Positions 8,801-17,294 of a stretch of 33,103 bases of DNA are shown one piece after another. The notes below the pieces were generated by a model. It saw only the letters and a list, made by a program, of their open reading frames with translations, made no database searches and was not told the DNA's origin. The stretch spans positions 1-33,103 of the forward strand of contig NSIB01000014.1 of NCBI GenBank assembly GCA_002737625.1, read 5' to 3'. The stretch is from Flavobacteriales bacterium. Its GTDB lineage: Bacteria; Bacteroidota; Bacteroidia; NS11-12g; UBA955. Position 1 is the stretch's first letter, and each line of letters starts with the position of its first letter. A program made the position numbers and the translations under genes.

Positions 8801-8832
8801 GAATAAATTTGGGTTCGTTGCTTAATTTATTC
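8801..8832. repeat. AT-rich inverted repeat just downstream of the GH3 stop codon
   Basis: Nine-base arms GAATAAATT (8801-8809) and AATTTATTC (8824-8832) enclose a 14-base spacer directly after the GH3 gene. The stem is weak and has no T-run. It may assist 3' end formation for the leftward operon or be chance in AT-rich DNA. Confidence 0.3.
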
Positions 8833-8834
8833 CG

Positions 8835-11330
8835 TTACTTAATCTGAACCGTGGTTGTTTGGTCTTTGAGAAGGAATGTGATATCGCCGGGTTCAGTGAC
8901 ACGCTGTAAACCTTTGTTGATGAAACTCAAATCGTGGTAGCTAACATACATACTCATGGTTTCGCTCTCGCCGGGTTGTAACAATCTGGTTTTGGAGTAG
9001 GCGCAGAGCTTTTTAACCGATGGGGTGATGCTGGCAAATTCATCGCGGTAGTATAATTGACACACTTCCTTGCCGGGTTTGCTGCCTGTATTTGTTATGG
9101 TTAATTCAATGTTAAATCCAGTGCTTCTCATTTGGTTTAGGCGGTACTGTTCTTGTTTTTGCAGCTTTTTAACTGTGGAAGTATCAGGAATAATGGATTC
9201 CGTTGGAAGGGTCATGATACTTTCCATTTCCACTTTCATTTTGCTGTACTCAAATTGGGTATAACTCAAACCATGTCCAAAATCGAACAGTGGCTGATAC
9301 GCATTGCTGCCAAATAGTTTGTCGTTCCGTTCCGTGGATTTGTGGTCGTAATGCACCACATCCCCCGCGAAGCGGGGATAGGTGTAGGGCAGTTTGCCCG
9401 AAGGATTGGTTTTGCCTATCAAAATGTTGGCGATGGCGATTCCTCCTTCGTTGCCGGGAAGGTAAGCCTGCAAAACGGCTGCCGATTGGTTTGCATATTC
9501 GGTGATGATGCGCGGACGTCCGGTTACCAACACCAGCACCACAGGTACCTGATTCTGCACGAAAAAATCGAACAGTTGTTTGTCGTTTGGATCAATCTCC
9601 GCAGCCAAGTCATCGATGTTGCCCGGGATTTCTGTGCCCGGCGTTTCACCCACACAAAATACCGCCACGGCATTGGGGGAAAGCGATTTTTTTAGTGTTT
9701 TTAATAGTTTGGCCGAACGTGAATGGGGAGCCAACAATTGCAACTGTTGAACCTTGTTTTGATTGTTTGCAACATGGCCAGTTGTGGTACCACCACTTTG
9801 TTTTAATAAAGCTTCCCAAATGGTGGGGTATAGCGGGTTGTGGCGATACTGGGTATCTTTTCCTAACCAAGTGTTTGTCCAGGCGCCATTTAGCAAATTT
9901 AAATCATCGGCGGCACTGCCGAAAACGAAGAGCGTTTGGTGGGTCGCCAATGGTAGGGTTGGCGTACCAGAGGTGATCGCGGTATTCTTCAGCAAGGTGA
10001 TGCTTTCTTCCGCGGTTTGTAACGCTGCCGCGCGATGGTTAGCACTGCCCAAATCGTTGGGGTTTAGGGCTTCTCTGAGGCTTCCTGCCGAACTAAAAAC
10101 ATCGTAGACACCCAATTTGTGTTTCACGTATAAAATGCGGTGAACGGCTTCGTTGATGCGTTCCATGGGAACTTCGCCAGATTTGACCAAATCAATCAAT
10201 AACTCATTGAACTGGAAATCGTTGGGGGTCATCGACATGTCGATCCCGGCATTGATGGCCAGTTTCACGGCCTCGCGCAGCGAGGCCGCCACTTTGTGCG
10301 TGGTGTGCAACTTATAAATATCTTCCCAATCCGTCACCGCCAAGCCCTTAAAACCCAACTCCTCGCGCAATAATTTGGTTAAAATGTCGGGATTCACATG
10401 CACCGGCGTACCATTCAATTCTCCAGAGTTGATCATCACCGTCAAAGCCCCTTCCTCTATTGCGGTTTGAAACGTGGGCAAATAATATTCGCGCAATTCC
10501 CTCTCCGGAATCCATGCCGGTGTGCGATCCTTGCCACTCAATGGGTAGCTGTATCCCAAGAAATGTTTCATGCAGGCCGCCACGTGCCTGTGATCAATTC
10601 CCATATCAGTGTTTTTACCCTGATACCCGCGAATGCTCGCTGATGTCATCGTTTTGGCCAAATAAACGTCCTCGCCGTACGTCTCAAAAAACCTCGACCA
10701 CAGGGGCTGTCGGCCCAAATCCAATACGGGAGAAAAGTTCCATGGAATCCCAGAAATCCGACATTCCAAAGCGGTGATTTCAGCGCCCTTCAAGACCAAA
10801 TCTGGATTCCATGTAGCGGCCTGGCCAATTTGCTGAGGGAACAATGTGCCACCCACCGTATAGTTAACGCCGTGTATCGCATCGATCCCAAACAATATGG
10901 GAATCTGCGTACTTGAATATTGAAGGGAGGCTGTTGAAATGCCCTTGTGTATTTCTTGCCAACGATCCAAACCAATGGTGCCCGACCCACAGCCCACGTT
11001 CAAAATTGAGCCAATGTGGTATTTTTCGATGGCGATGCGCAACTTTTCTTGATCCAAGGTTTGGGGTTGCTGCAAGCCACAGGGATTGCCCACGGCGATT
11101 ACACCCAAGTCAATTTGGGTCATCTGTCCCACTTTTTGTTCCAATGTGAGCGTGTTCACTCGTTCCCTGATTGCCTTGTCCAAGCTGGGAAGGGATACGC
11201 CAGGGATTTGGGCAGCTTCCGCATCAGAGGGTTGTGTTTTTTGTGCAAAAACTTGAAGGGGTTGGATTGGGCCAAGGATGGCCAAACACAATGTGGCGGC
11301 TTGAACGGCGCGCAGTTTCAGTGTTTTCAT
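8835..11330 (-). CDS. GH3 beta-glucosidase
   Basis: The 831-residue protein has a signal peptide (cleavage probably within VFAQK) and a full GH3 architecture. The N-terminal TIM barrel carries GIDAIHGVNYTVGGTLFPQ, WNFSPVLDLGR, RFFETYGEDVYL and the KHFLGYS motif. The nucleophile is Asp334 in GLAVTDWEDIY. The alpha/beta sandwich follows (ESITLLKN, PGNEGGIAIANILIG, NPSGKLPYTYPR), then a fibronectin-III-like C-terminal domain. Such enzymes release glucose from beta-glucan oligomers, here probably in the periplasm as the last step of laminarin breakdown. The ATG overlaps the stop of the upstream glycosidase gene by four bases. Two GC-rich palindromes (9363-9377 and 10268-10288) lie inside the reading frame. 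Confidence 0.96.
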   Translation of the reverse strand: MKTLKLRAVQAATLCLAILGPIQPLQVFAQKTQPSDAEAAQIPGVSLPSLDKAIRERVNTLTLEQKVGQMTQIDLGVIAVGNPCGLQQPQTLDQEKLRIAIEKYHIGSILNVGCGSGTIGLDRWQEIHKGISTASLQYSSTQIPILFGIDAIHGVNYTVGGTLFPQQIGQAATWNPDLVLKGAEITALECRISGIPWNFSPVLDLGRQPLWSRFFETYGEDVYLAKTMTSASIRGYQGKNTDMGIDHRHVAACMKHFLGYSYPLSGKDRTPAWIPERELREYYLPTFQTAIEEGALTVMINSGELNGTPVHVNPDILTKLLREELGFKGLAVTDWEDIYKLHTTHKVAASLREAVKLAINAGIDMSMTPNDFQFNELLIDLVKSGEVPMERINEAVHRILYVKHKLGVYDVFSSAGSLREALNPNDLGSANHRAAALQTAEESITLLKNTAITSGTPTLPLATHQTLFVFGSAADDLNLLNGAWTNTWLGKDTQYRHNPLYPTIWEALLKQSGGTTTGHVANNQNKVQQLQLLAPHSRSAKLLKTLKKSLSPNAVAVFCVGETPGTEIPGNIDDLAAEIDPNDKQLFDFFVQNQVPVVLVLVTGRPRIITEYANQSAAVLQAYLPGNEGGIAIANILIGKTNPSGKLPYTYPRFAGDVVHYDHKSTERNDKLFGSNAYQPLFDFGHGLSYTQFEYSKMKVEMESIMTLPTESIIPDTSTVKKLQKQEQYRLNQMRSTGFNIELTITNTGSKPGKEVCQLYYRDEFASITPSVKKLCAYSKTRLLQPGESETMSMYVSYHDLSFINKGLQRVTEPGDITFLLKDQTTTVQIK
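9363..9377. repeat. GC palindrome with GAA loop inside the GH3 gene
   Basis: CCCCGC (9363-9368) and GCGGGG (9372-9377) enclose a GAA triloop. It lies in the GH3 reading frame and is one of several short hairpins with GNA-type loops in the window. Confidence 0.6.
10268..10288. repeat. GC palindrome with GCA loop inside the GH3 gene
   Basis: Nine-base arms (10268-10276 and 10280-10288) form a perfect stem with a GCA triloop, the same loop as both strong terminators. It lies in the GH3 reading frame (coding around VAASLREAV) and has no T-run. Confidence 0.65.
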
Positions 11331-12652
11331 GGTTGCGGTAAAACTTGAAATGGGATGTTGGCGTATGCCACGGTTTGGTTGTGTTGAATGCGGACGAACA
11401 ATCTGTAGGCCCCGGGTTGTGCGGGCGCTCGGAATGTGATTTTAGCACTTTGGGAGACAGGAATTAGCCCATTGAGTTGTTCGGATTCCTTTTCTGCGTC
11501 GCCACCCGATTTTTTATCGGTGCTTTCCTTGAGGATTTTCCACTCGTATTGGAGTTTTGTTTTCTCAAAACCGCTGGGGTGCATCGAAAGGGTAGATTGA
11601 TATTGAATGAGTTGTCCCAAGGCAATCGCTTCGTTCTTTGAATTGGCTTTGAGCGAAATGTTGTCGCTGGCTTTTTGCTTGTTGATACTCAGCGCTTGGA
11701 TGGAAGGCGTGGCCCATTGGAGAGAATCCTTTTTCCATACCCAATGCAGGGCGTCTATGGCTTGCGTTTTGTGCCCGTCTTTGGTGAAAAGTCCGTACCA
11801 CGTTTCTGTGTATTCTTGCTTTTGACCCCACAAGAAAACGTAAGATCCCACGCAGTGACTTTGATTGGGTTCGATATACTTTTGATATCGCTCTGTATAA
11901 ACGGAGGCTTTTTCCCAACTGCTTTGTTCGATGGCCGCACCCCATTGAGTGGTTGGCGATTCCCAATGTCCGTTGGGGCCCCATTCGGTAATCATATAGG
12001 GTCCGGTCCAACCAAAATTTCCGATGTTCTTGGGTACCTCCGCGATGTCGCCATAAGTGTTTACGCTAAATATGTCGATGTCGGGCGCCCTTTGTTTTAC
12101 GTATTCCACTTCGGCGCGGTTTAAGCCGGCAGTCACGGTGGTAGTGGGGTGATTGGGGTCTGATTGGTGGGCGTACTTGGCGATGTCTTGGATGGCATTC
12201 CAGACTTTGGGGTTGGTGTAGCTCAGATTGACTTCGTTGCCGATGCCCCACATCAACAGGGCCGGGTGATTTTTGAATTGGTCTATGGTTGCTTTGAACG
12301 ATTCAAGTTGTTTCGCCACAGCGAGGGTATCGTTGTAATCAAACCCATGTCGTTCGTGTTGCACCCAAAGCCCAAGTAGAACAGTTAATCCGCGTTTGTG
12401 TGCTTCGTCGAGGATGTTTTGTGCATTTTCTGAACCCCAGGTGCGTATGGAGTTACCGCCAATTTCAACGAGTTCATTGAGGTGGGTATCGCCACCGGCG
12501 CCAATTATGTAATAGGGATTGCCGTTTCGAAGCAACTGCCATTGGCCTTGAATTTCAACCACAGAAACGGGGTTTACTTGAGCCGATGCTGATCCCAAGC
12601 AAAGTGTTAGGGATAAGCCAAGTAAAAGGAATTGAGTGAGAATGAATTTCAT
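11327..12652 (-). CDS. Clan GH-A glycoside hydrolase (GH2/GH5-like TIM barrel)
   Basis: The 441-residue protein has a signal peptide (LGSASAQ) and a TIM barrel over about 30-320. Features include GNSIRTWGSENAQNILDEAHKRGLTVLLGLW, FKNHPALLMWGIGNEVN with the likely acid/base Glu140, and YMITEWGPNGHWE with the likely nucleophile Glu223. Asn-Glu at the fourth strand and Glu at the seventh are the clan GH-A pattern. The tail (about 320-441) is a beta-rich Ig-like domain. Family assignment within the clan is uncertain: the barrel resembles that of GH2, but the GH2 N-terminal sandwich domain is absent. Between a regulator and a GH3 gene in a beta-glucan locus, an endo- or exo-beta-glucanase role is most likely. 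It starts 12 bases after the regulator gene. Confidence 0.85.
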   Translation of the reverse strand: MKFILTQFLLLGLSLTLCLGSASAQVNPVSVVEIQGQWQLLRNGNPYYIIGAGGDTHLNELVEIGGNSIRTWGSENAQNILDEAHKRGLTVLLGLWVQHERHGFDYNDTLAVAKQLESFKATIDQFKNHPALLMWGIGNEVNLSYTNPKVWNAIQDIAKYAHQSDPNHPTTTVTAGLNRAEVEYVKQRAPDIDIFSVNTYGDIAEVPKNIGNFGWTGPYMITEWGPNGHWESPTTQWGAAIEQSSWEKASVYTERYQKYIEPNQSHCVGSYVFLWGQKQEYTETWYGLFTKDGHKTQAIDALHWVWKKDSLQWATPSIQALSINKQKASDNISLKANSKNEAIALGQLIQYQSTLSMHPSGFEKTKLQYEWKILKESTDKKSGGDAEKESEQLNGLIPVSQSAKITFRAPAQPGAYRLFVRIQHNQTVAYANIPFQVLPQP

Positions 12653-12664
12653 CTCTGGGGAAGC

Positions 12665-13357
12665 TTACAAATCAAAGGCAAAGCCGGTATTTATGAGGTT
12701 ATTGTATTTTTTTGCATTGTATTTGAACAACTTGGCCGGGCGGTGGGTGACGCTGGTTTGCTTGAGGCCGGTATCGGTAATGAAATCCATAGATAGGATT
12801 TTTTTGCGAAAATTTCTCACATCAAATTTTGTTTCCAAGATGGATTCATAGAGGGTTTGGAGTTCGGTGAGGGTGAAGTATTTGGGCAGCATTTCAAAAC
12901 CAATGGGCTGCCGGCGAATTTTGGTTTTGAGCTGGTCTTTGGCATACGCCAATATTTCGTTGTGGTCGAAGGGCAAATCGCGGATTTCGCCAATGGGAAA
13001 CCACGCCGCTTCTTCGGCCCAAGAGGATGGGTGGATATTGTAATCCTCGATTTTAATTAATGCAAAATAGGCAATTGTAAAAACGCGTCCAAATGGATGT
13101 CGGTTTACATTCCCAAATGTATGAATTTGCTCCATGTAAATCTTGTCCAACCCTGTTAGGTCTTGCAGTACTTTTTCGGCTGAGGAGGATAAATCTGTAT
13201 CGAGGCTAATCAAATCACCGGGGAGTGCCCAACAATTTCTGTATGGATCTGCGCCACGATAAATCAATAGCACTTTTAAGCCCGTGTGATCGAAACCAAA
13301 AACCACATTGTCAACAGAAACAGCGGCTTTAAAAAAGGGAATAAGGTTTGGATCCAT
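12665..13357 (-). CDS. Nudix-domain/winged-helix transcriptional regulator (NrtR-like)
   Basis: The open frame extends to 13423, but the better start is the ATG at 13357 (MDPNLIPFFKAAVSVDNVVF). That gives 230 residues and leaves a promoter and palindrome in the upstream DNA. The N-terminal part is a Nudix fold (VVFGFDHTGLKVLLI, CWALPGDLI), but its catalytic RExxEE signature is replaced by KVLQDL, so it probably senses a ligand and does not hydrolyse. The C-terminal part (FTLTELQTLYESIL, DVRNFRKKIL, THRPAKLFKYN) is the winged-helix domain of the NrtR-like family, whose Bacteroidota members often control sugar catabolism. It heads the operon with the GH-A and GH3 genes and is probably autoregulated through the palindrome at 13385-13403. 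It is a paralogue of the regulator at 31239. Confidence 0.88.
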   Translation of the reverse strand: MDPNLIPFFKAAVSVDNVVFGFDHTGLKVLLIYRGADPYRNCWALPGDLISLDTDLSSSAEKVLQDLTGLDKIYMEQIHTFGNVNRHPFGRVFTIAYFALIKIEDYNIHPSSWAEEAAWFPIGEIRDLPFDHNEILAYAKDQLKTKIRRQPIGFEMLPKYFTLTELQTLYESILETKFDVRNFRKKILSMDFITDTGLKQTSVTHRPAKLFKYNAKKYNNLINTGFAFDL

Positions 13358-13384
13358 GGTATGTTGCGATGCGGTAGGCGAATA

Positions 13385-13403
13385 TATTGTAAAATATACA
13401 ATA
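13385..13403. promoter_or_regulatory. Palindromic operator candidate in the regulator promoter (site 2)
   Basis: TATTGTAAAATATACAATA has perfect seven-base arms (TATTGTA and TACAATA) around five bases, giving a TGT-N7-ACA core. It covers the likely -7 box of the leftward regulator-GH-GH3 operon, so bound protein would probably block RNA polymerase. A 15/19 copy lies before the first gene of the opposite operon (441-459). Confidence 0.6.
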
Positions 13404-13424
13404 ATACCAAACGGCAACGCCAAA
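13391..13424 (-). promoter_or_regulatory. Promoter of the regulator-GH-GH3 operon
   Basis: On the reverse strand a TTTG -33 element (13421-13424) is followed after 22 bases by TATATTTT (13391-13398), one mismatch from the TAnnTTTG -7 consensus. The predicted start near 13384 leaves a leader of about 27 bases before the ATG at 13357. The -7 box lies inside the palindrome. Confidence 0.5.
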
Positions 13425-13440
13425 TGACGGATTTTTTACC

Positions 13441-13492
13441 TTTTTATCGGCCAAAGTTCAATCGATTTCGGTTGAACTTTGGCCGATAAAAA
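13441..13492. repeat. Perfect 21-bp inverted repeat (52-bp palindromic element)
   Basis: Arms at 13441-13461 and 13472-13492 are perfect reverse complements (core ATCGGCCAAAGTTCAA) separated by ten bases that can pair further (TCGA with TCGG, one T-G pair) around a TT loop. The element lies between the 3' end of the gene at 13572 and the regulator promoter. The 5' arm starts with T residues and the 3' arm ends with A residues on both strands, the reverse of intrinsic terminator polarity. It may be a mobile-type palindrome or a structural or protein-binding element. Confidence 0.85.
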
Positions 13493-13571
13493 CACTGGGT
13501 TCTTATAAACATCGCCGCTAGTGAATGGGCGGGAAGCATGTTGATACTTTTGTTTCCGTTGCTTACTTCGC

Positions 13572-16500
13572 TTAATTGACCCACTTACCTCTGAGCGTTT
13601 GCATTTTGGCTTGTGGGTTCAATATGTCTTTTATTTCAAAGACAAAGGAATAGGTTCCGGGCGGTAGATACTGAATAGGAACCCCATTATTTTCTTTGGT
13701 TTGGAAGACCACTTGTCCGTTCATGTTATAGACCGTAAGTTGCTGATATGCGTATTGAGAAGAAATGAACCTCAGCTGATTTGTCCATCCGCAGTGTAAA
13801 GGATTGATATCTTGGATGCCGGAAAATTCCACCACTTTTACTTTTTTGGTGGTAACGCCATAGCAGCCATTGGGGTGAAAAGATTGGGCTGTGATTAGGT
13901 AGTTGGCGGGGGAATTGGCAAACGACCAGTTGATGGGGTTGAGGTTGGCGGTATCATCGGGGCTGCCGGTGCCAAAATCCCAATGAACGCGAGTTGCTTG
14001 GGTATTGGCGGTGAAGTTGAAAGAGGTTTTGGGTAAGGTAATTAAAGTATCGGGGTTGGATGAGATGGTGATAGGCAAAGTGTCTTGCACTTTAATTGCG
14101 ATGCTAGATTCTTGATAGCAAGGTTTTGATGTTTTGTAGGAAAGGAGCCAGCGGCCGGAGGCCGCGGCGGGCTGGAGCTTGTTGTTTATAACCCCTTTGC
14201 TGAATCCATTTTGTGTACGACTCGTGTCGCCGTTTAAGCTCATCACTTTCCAAGTGTAAATGGTATCTGCCGATTGACCGGTAAAGATTTTCAACCCTTT
14301 GTTGAGGTCTAAAGGCCATGAATGCGGACAAGCCAAAGTATCGCCTTGATAGTTCGCCAAATAAAGCTGCACCGATGTAACGATAGTGGTATCGCAGTAA
14401 CGACAGCCCAAAGCAGAATCGTTGGCGCATGCGCTGATTTTGTATTTGCCCACCGCAATTGAATCCGGATAGCTCAGTAAAATGGCTTTCCTCGGCGTGG
14501 TTGTGGTGTATCCAATTTGGGCGTTTGACTTGGTTGGGCTCGATAATAATGTCCAATCGAAAGGCGATGCTTTTTTTGGCGATTGCGCCACGATTTTTTC
14601 CATCAATAAACCTGGCGTGGTGGTACATACTTCAGCATTTCTTGTCAACGAAAACTGTGGTCGATAGATGAAGTCAATTGTATTTGTATCGCGACTCAAG
14701 CAGCCCAACGTATCGTAGGTAGCCACAAAAGTTAGTTTGATAAAATCCGTGGTTTTGGGTTTTGCCGGCGCCTTGATTTTGTAGTTGTTAGGTCCAATGC
14801 TATCTAGGTATTTCCCGTCCAAACATCGAATACCGGTTTGTTCGCCGCCATAAATCATGTCCTTGTTTGTTGGGTCGAGCAGTGAAATACTCTTCGCATT
14901 GCCACAAATCGGGGCAAGCGGTTTTGTCTTCCATTTAAGGTCGCGCGATATGATCTGGGTAATGCGCAATTCTCGTGTTACGGTGCAGCCTTTTGCATCC
15001 GTAATCGACAACAGTACAATCGAATCTTTTTGGAGCGATAAAGACTGCGATGATGAAGTTCCTAGCTTTGGGAGCTTGCTCTGGTTGATGCTGCGAGGGT
15101 CGGCATAAGCATAGGCCGTAAAATAATCCACGCCATACCATTGATAACTGATTTTCCCGGCAGGATAGCTGAGATTATAGGGCTTGGCGATGAATGTGGC
15201 CGATGGACAGTTGAATGTATCGGCGATGGGCTTGTAATTTCCCAAAGTGAAGTCAACTACGGTGTCGGTTAGCGTTAATGTAGTATCGTAAAAATTAAAA
15301 CAAGACCCTACATTCGACATCAGTGCTTTGATGCTGTATTTGCCGATGCCATCCATATAAATCGTATCGATTTCTTTATAAGATTTGGCCACAAAGCTGC
15401 CGCCCGTTTTGCTGATTTGCCAAAGACATTTGGCTCCGGGACCTCCGCGCAAATTTTTGGTTTTGACTTCAATTTTGTTGCAACCAATGTATCGAACAGT
15501 ATTGGTGGCTTGGGGAATCGGGTAGACGCGAACTTGAATCGTATAGCTCATTTCCAATGGTGGTGAACAGTGCTGGTCGACCACTTTAATGGGAATCAAA
15601 TAGGGGACATAACTCGTGTCTGAATTTTTAGGTGTCCAGCAGACTTCAAATGCCCTTGTGTAAATATTGGGTGCATAAACATTGAACGGACTGCCGTGAA
15701 CATTCTTTATCGTATAGGTAAGCAATGAATCAGATTTCGTTTGTTTTGGTGCCGCTATGATGTCGTTCATTTGAATGACCTTATTGCAGTATTTATTCCC
15801 CACGCAAATATTAATGGGTTGTCCCACTAAAGTAGAAATGGAAGGGGAGTTATTGTCGGCCGGCGCATCAATCACGTATAACGGTACTTCTTTGAAGTAT
15901 CTACAAATCAATGTCCACTTACCTGAGGTGTCTCTTCGATATTCGTTGATGTGATAGCTAAGAACGCCATAGTCGCCGCTATTGGCTGGGGTGAAGATGA
16001 AATCGCCGCTTAGCGTATCGAAATTGGCGCCTCGAACGGGATTTGCTGATCCATTATAACTACAACTTGTTGAGGTGCTGGGCACGCAAACGGGATCTAA
16101 GGGACGCAAGTAATTTTTACTCTTAGAATAGGAGCAGGTTGTATTTGAGTAAGGGGTTACGGCATAGCTTGGCATTTGGACGAAGTGCAACCAATCGTAC
16201 TCGCTGGTGTCTACGATGCCTTGCGCAATGACTGCTGTCCTGTAAACGGGAAGATTGTGGGTTGGGTCGAATACGGAAACTGGAGCAATGTTCGTTTTGG
16301 ATTTACATCGATTGAGATTGCCAACGTATAGGGTTGCTGCGGTTAGGAAGCCATCGGAGCAAACGCCGGATGCTAGAGTATAGAAGGCATGATAAAAAGA
16401 GTTGTGATAGAATGTAATTTCTTGACAGGTGCCGCTGCTCAAAGGTTTGGTGAAAGTGGTAGAATTCAGATCGGCGGTGCACTGATAAGTATATTCTATC

Positions 16501-16802
16501 AGCGTATTGACGCCGCAACCGGTGCTTGTTGAACATTTGGTATTGATTTCACGGCTGCTAGTTTGAGACATCGTAAGTGTTGTTGTTCCGCACGCACCAT
16601 TAAAACCAAATTGTACATTCAGGGTGGTTGTTGTTGGAAACGACATTATCGATGCACAAGGTTTATTGGCAAGGAGCGTAACTAAGTATTTGTTATTTCC
16701 GATGTGTGAAACCTTCATTTCGCCACCTGCAGCATAGGCGGCTTTGGCAATTTGCAGGGTGTTAACGACAAGAAATAGTGTTAAAAGTAAACGTTTGGTC
16801 AT
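13572..16802 (-). CDS. Large secreted protein with PKD-like and T9SS-type C-terminal domains
   Basis: The 1076-residue protein has a signal peptide (MTKRLLLTLFLVVNTLQIAKA). The mature N-terminus, GGEMKVSHIGNNKYLVTLL, resembles the opening of many very large Bacteroidota surface proteins. The body is beta-rich and cysteine-rich, with Ig/PKD-like modules such as HWDFGTGSPDDTANLNP near residue 945. The last 80 residues (LTVYNMNGQVVFQTKEN, LPPGTYSFVFEI, ending LRGKWVN) look like a T9SS sorting domain, though the usual YPNP motif is replaced by DINPLHC. Function is unknown; adhesion or a surface-layer role is typical for such proteins. It is probably monocistronic. A GC-rich palindrome (14151-14165) lies within the reading frame. 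Confidence 0.85.
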   Translation of the reverse strand: MTKRLLLTLFLVVNTLQIAKAAYAAGGEMKVSHIGNNKYLVTLLANKPCASIMSFPTTTTLNVQFGFNGACGTTTLTMSQTSSREINTKCSTSTGCGVNTLIEYTYQCTADLNSTTFTKPLSSGTCQEITFYHNSFYHAFYTLASGVCSDGFLTAATLYVGNLNRCKSKTNIAPVSVFDPTHNLPVYRTAVIAQGIVDTSEYDWLHFVQMPSYAVTPYSNTTCSYSKSKNYLRPLDPVCVPSTSTSCSYNGSANPVRGANFDTLSGDFIFTPANSGDYGVLSYHINEYRRDTSGKWTLICRYFKEVPLYVIDAPADNNSPSISTLVGQPINICVGNKYCNKVIQMNDIIAAPKQTKSDSLLTYTIKNVHGSPFNVYAPNIYTRAFEVCWTPKNSDTSYVPYLIPIKVVDQHCSPPLEMSYTIQVRVYPIPQATNTVRYIGCNKIEVKTKNLRGGPGAKCLWQISKTGGSFVAKSYKEIDTIYMDGIGKYSIKALMSNVGSCFNFYDTTLTLTDTVVDFTLGNYKPIADTFNCPSATFIAKPYNLSYPAGKISYQWYGVDYFTAYAYADPRSINQSKLPKLGTSSSQSLSLQKDSIVLLSITDAKGCTVTRELRITQIISRDLKWKTKPLAPICGNAKSISLLDPTNKDMIYGGEQTGIRCLDGKYLDSIGPNNYKIKAPAKPKTTDFIKLTFVATYDTLGCLSRDTNTIDFIYRPQFSLTRNAEVCTTTPGLLMEKIVAQSPKKASPFDWTLLSSPTKSNAQIGYTTTTPRKAILLSYPDSIAVGKYKISACANDSALGCRYCDTTIVTSVQLYLANYQGDTLACPHSWPLDLNKGLKIFTGQSADTIYTWKVMSLNGDTSRTQNGFSKGVINNKLQPAAASGRWLLSYKTSKPCYQESSIAIKVQDTLPITISSNPDTLITLPKTSFNFTANTQATRVHWDFGTGSPDDTANLNPINWSFANSPANYLITAQSFHPNGCYGVTTKKVKVVEFSGIQDINPLHCGWTNQLRFISSQYAYQQLTVYNMNGQVVFQTKENNGVPIQYLPPGTYSFVFEIKDILNPQAKMQTLRGKWVN
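14151..14165. repeat. GC palindrome with GGA loop inside the 1076-residue protein gene
   Basis: GCGGCC (14151-14156) and GGCCGC (14160-14165) enclose a GGA triloop in the reading frame, coding around PAAASGRW. Confidence 0.55.
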
Positions 16803-16848
16803 GTGCGTGTTATCAGTGAAATCTTAGACACAAATATCGAGAGTTTCG

Positions 16849-16856
16849 TATCTTTG
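16849..16856 (+). promoter_or_regulatory. -7 promoter box of the bacilliredoxin operon
   Basis: TATCTTTG is an exact match to the Bacteroidota -7 consensus TAnnTTTG. It lies 20 bases before the ATG at 16877, so the leader would be only about 13-14 bases. I could not identify a clear -33 TTTG at standard spacing. Confidence 0.6.
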
Positions 16857-16876
16857 CAAAAATAAAAAATACACTT

Positions 16877-17293
16877 ATGCCATATCCAGAAATGCTAGTA
16901 GCGCCGATGCGTGCCGAATTGACAAACCAAGGGTTTACCGAGTTAAAATCTGCTGATGAGGTGGTTGCGTTCATGGAAGGCAATAATGATACTACATTGG
17001 TGATGGTGAATTCGGTATGTGGTTGTGCGGCGGGCTCCGCCCGCCCAGGTGTTTTAAAGTCGTTAACAGGCGCCAATAAACCCGCCAAAATCGCAACCGT
17101 TTTTGCAGGTCAAGACGTGGATGCAGTGGCTAAAATCCGTGAATATTTGGCTCCGTTCCCGCCATCTTCTCCCGCTGTTGCCCTTTTTAAAAATGGAGAA
17201 GTCGTTCACATGGTGGAACGCCACATGATTGAAGGCCGCACCGCCGATATGGTAGCAGACAACTTGATGTTTGCCTACGATCAGCACTGCTAA
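16877..17293 (+). CDS. BrxA/BrxB-family bacilliredoxin
   Basis: The 138-residue protein matches the YphP/YqiW (DUF1094) family over its full length. It has MPYPEMLVAPMRAELTNQGF, the active site VNSVCGCAAGSARPG with Cys48 and Cys50, VFAGQDVDAVAKIREYL, PFPPSSPAVALF, and a C-terminal Cys138 as in the Bacillus proteins. These thioredoxin-fold proteins remove bacillithiol from oxidised cytoplasmic proteins. Their presence suggests, but does not prove, that this organism makes bacillithiol. It is the first gene of a probable operon; the next ATG lies one base after its stop. Confidence 0.93.
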   Translation: MPYPEMLVAPMRAELTNQGFTELKSADEVVAFMEGNNDTTLVMVNSVCGCAAGSARPGVLKSLTGANKPAKIATVFAGQDVDAVAKIREYLAPFPPSSPAVALFKNGEVVHMVERHMIEGRTADMVADNLMFAYDQHC

Positions 17294-17294
17294 A

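Noticed and set aside
13358-13423. Upstream start for the first regulator
   Set aside because: The extension covers the promoter and operator palindrome and has no counterpart in the family.
13441-13492. Inverted repeat as an intrinsic terminator of the gene at 13572
   Set aside because: There is no T-run after the stem on either strand; the T residues are on the 5' arm.
17029-17045. GC palindrome in the bacilliredoxin gene as an inserted element
   Set aside because: It codes for the conserved CAAGxARP part of the active site region, so it arises from conserved codons and not from insertion; it is counted only as a loop-type example.
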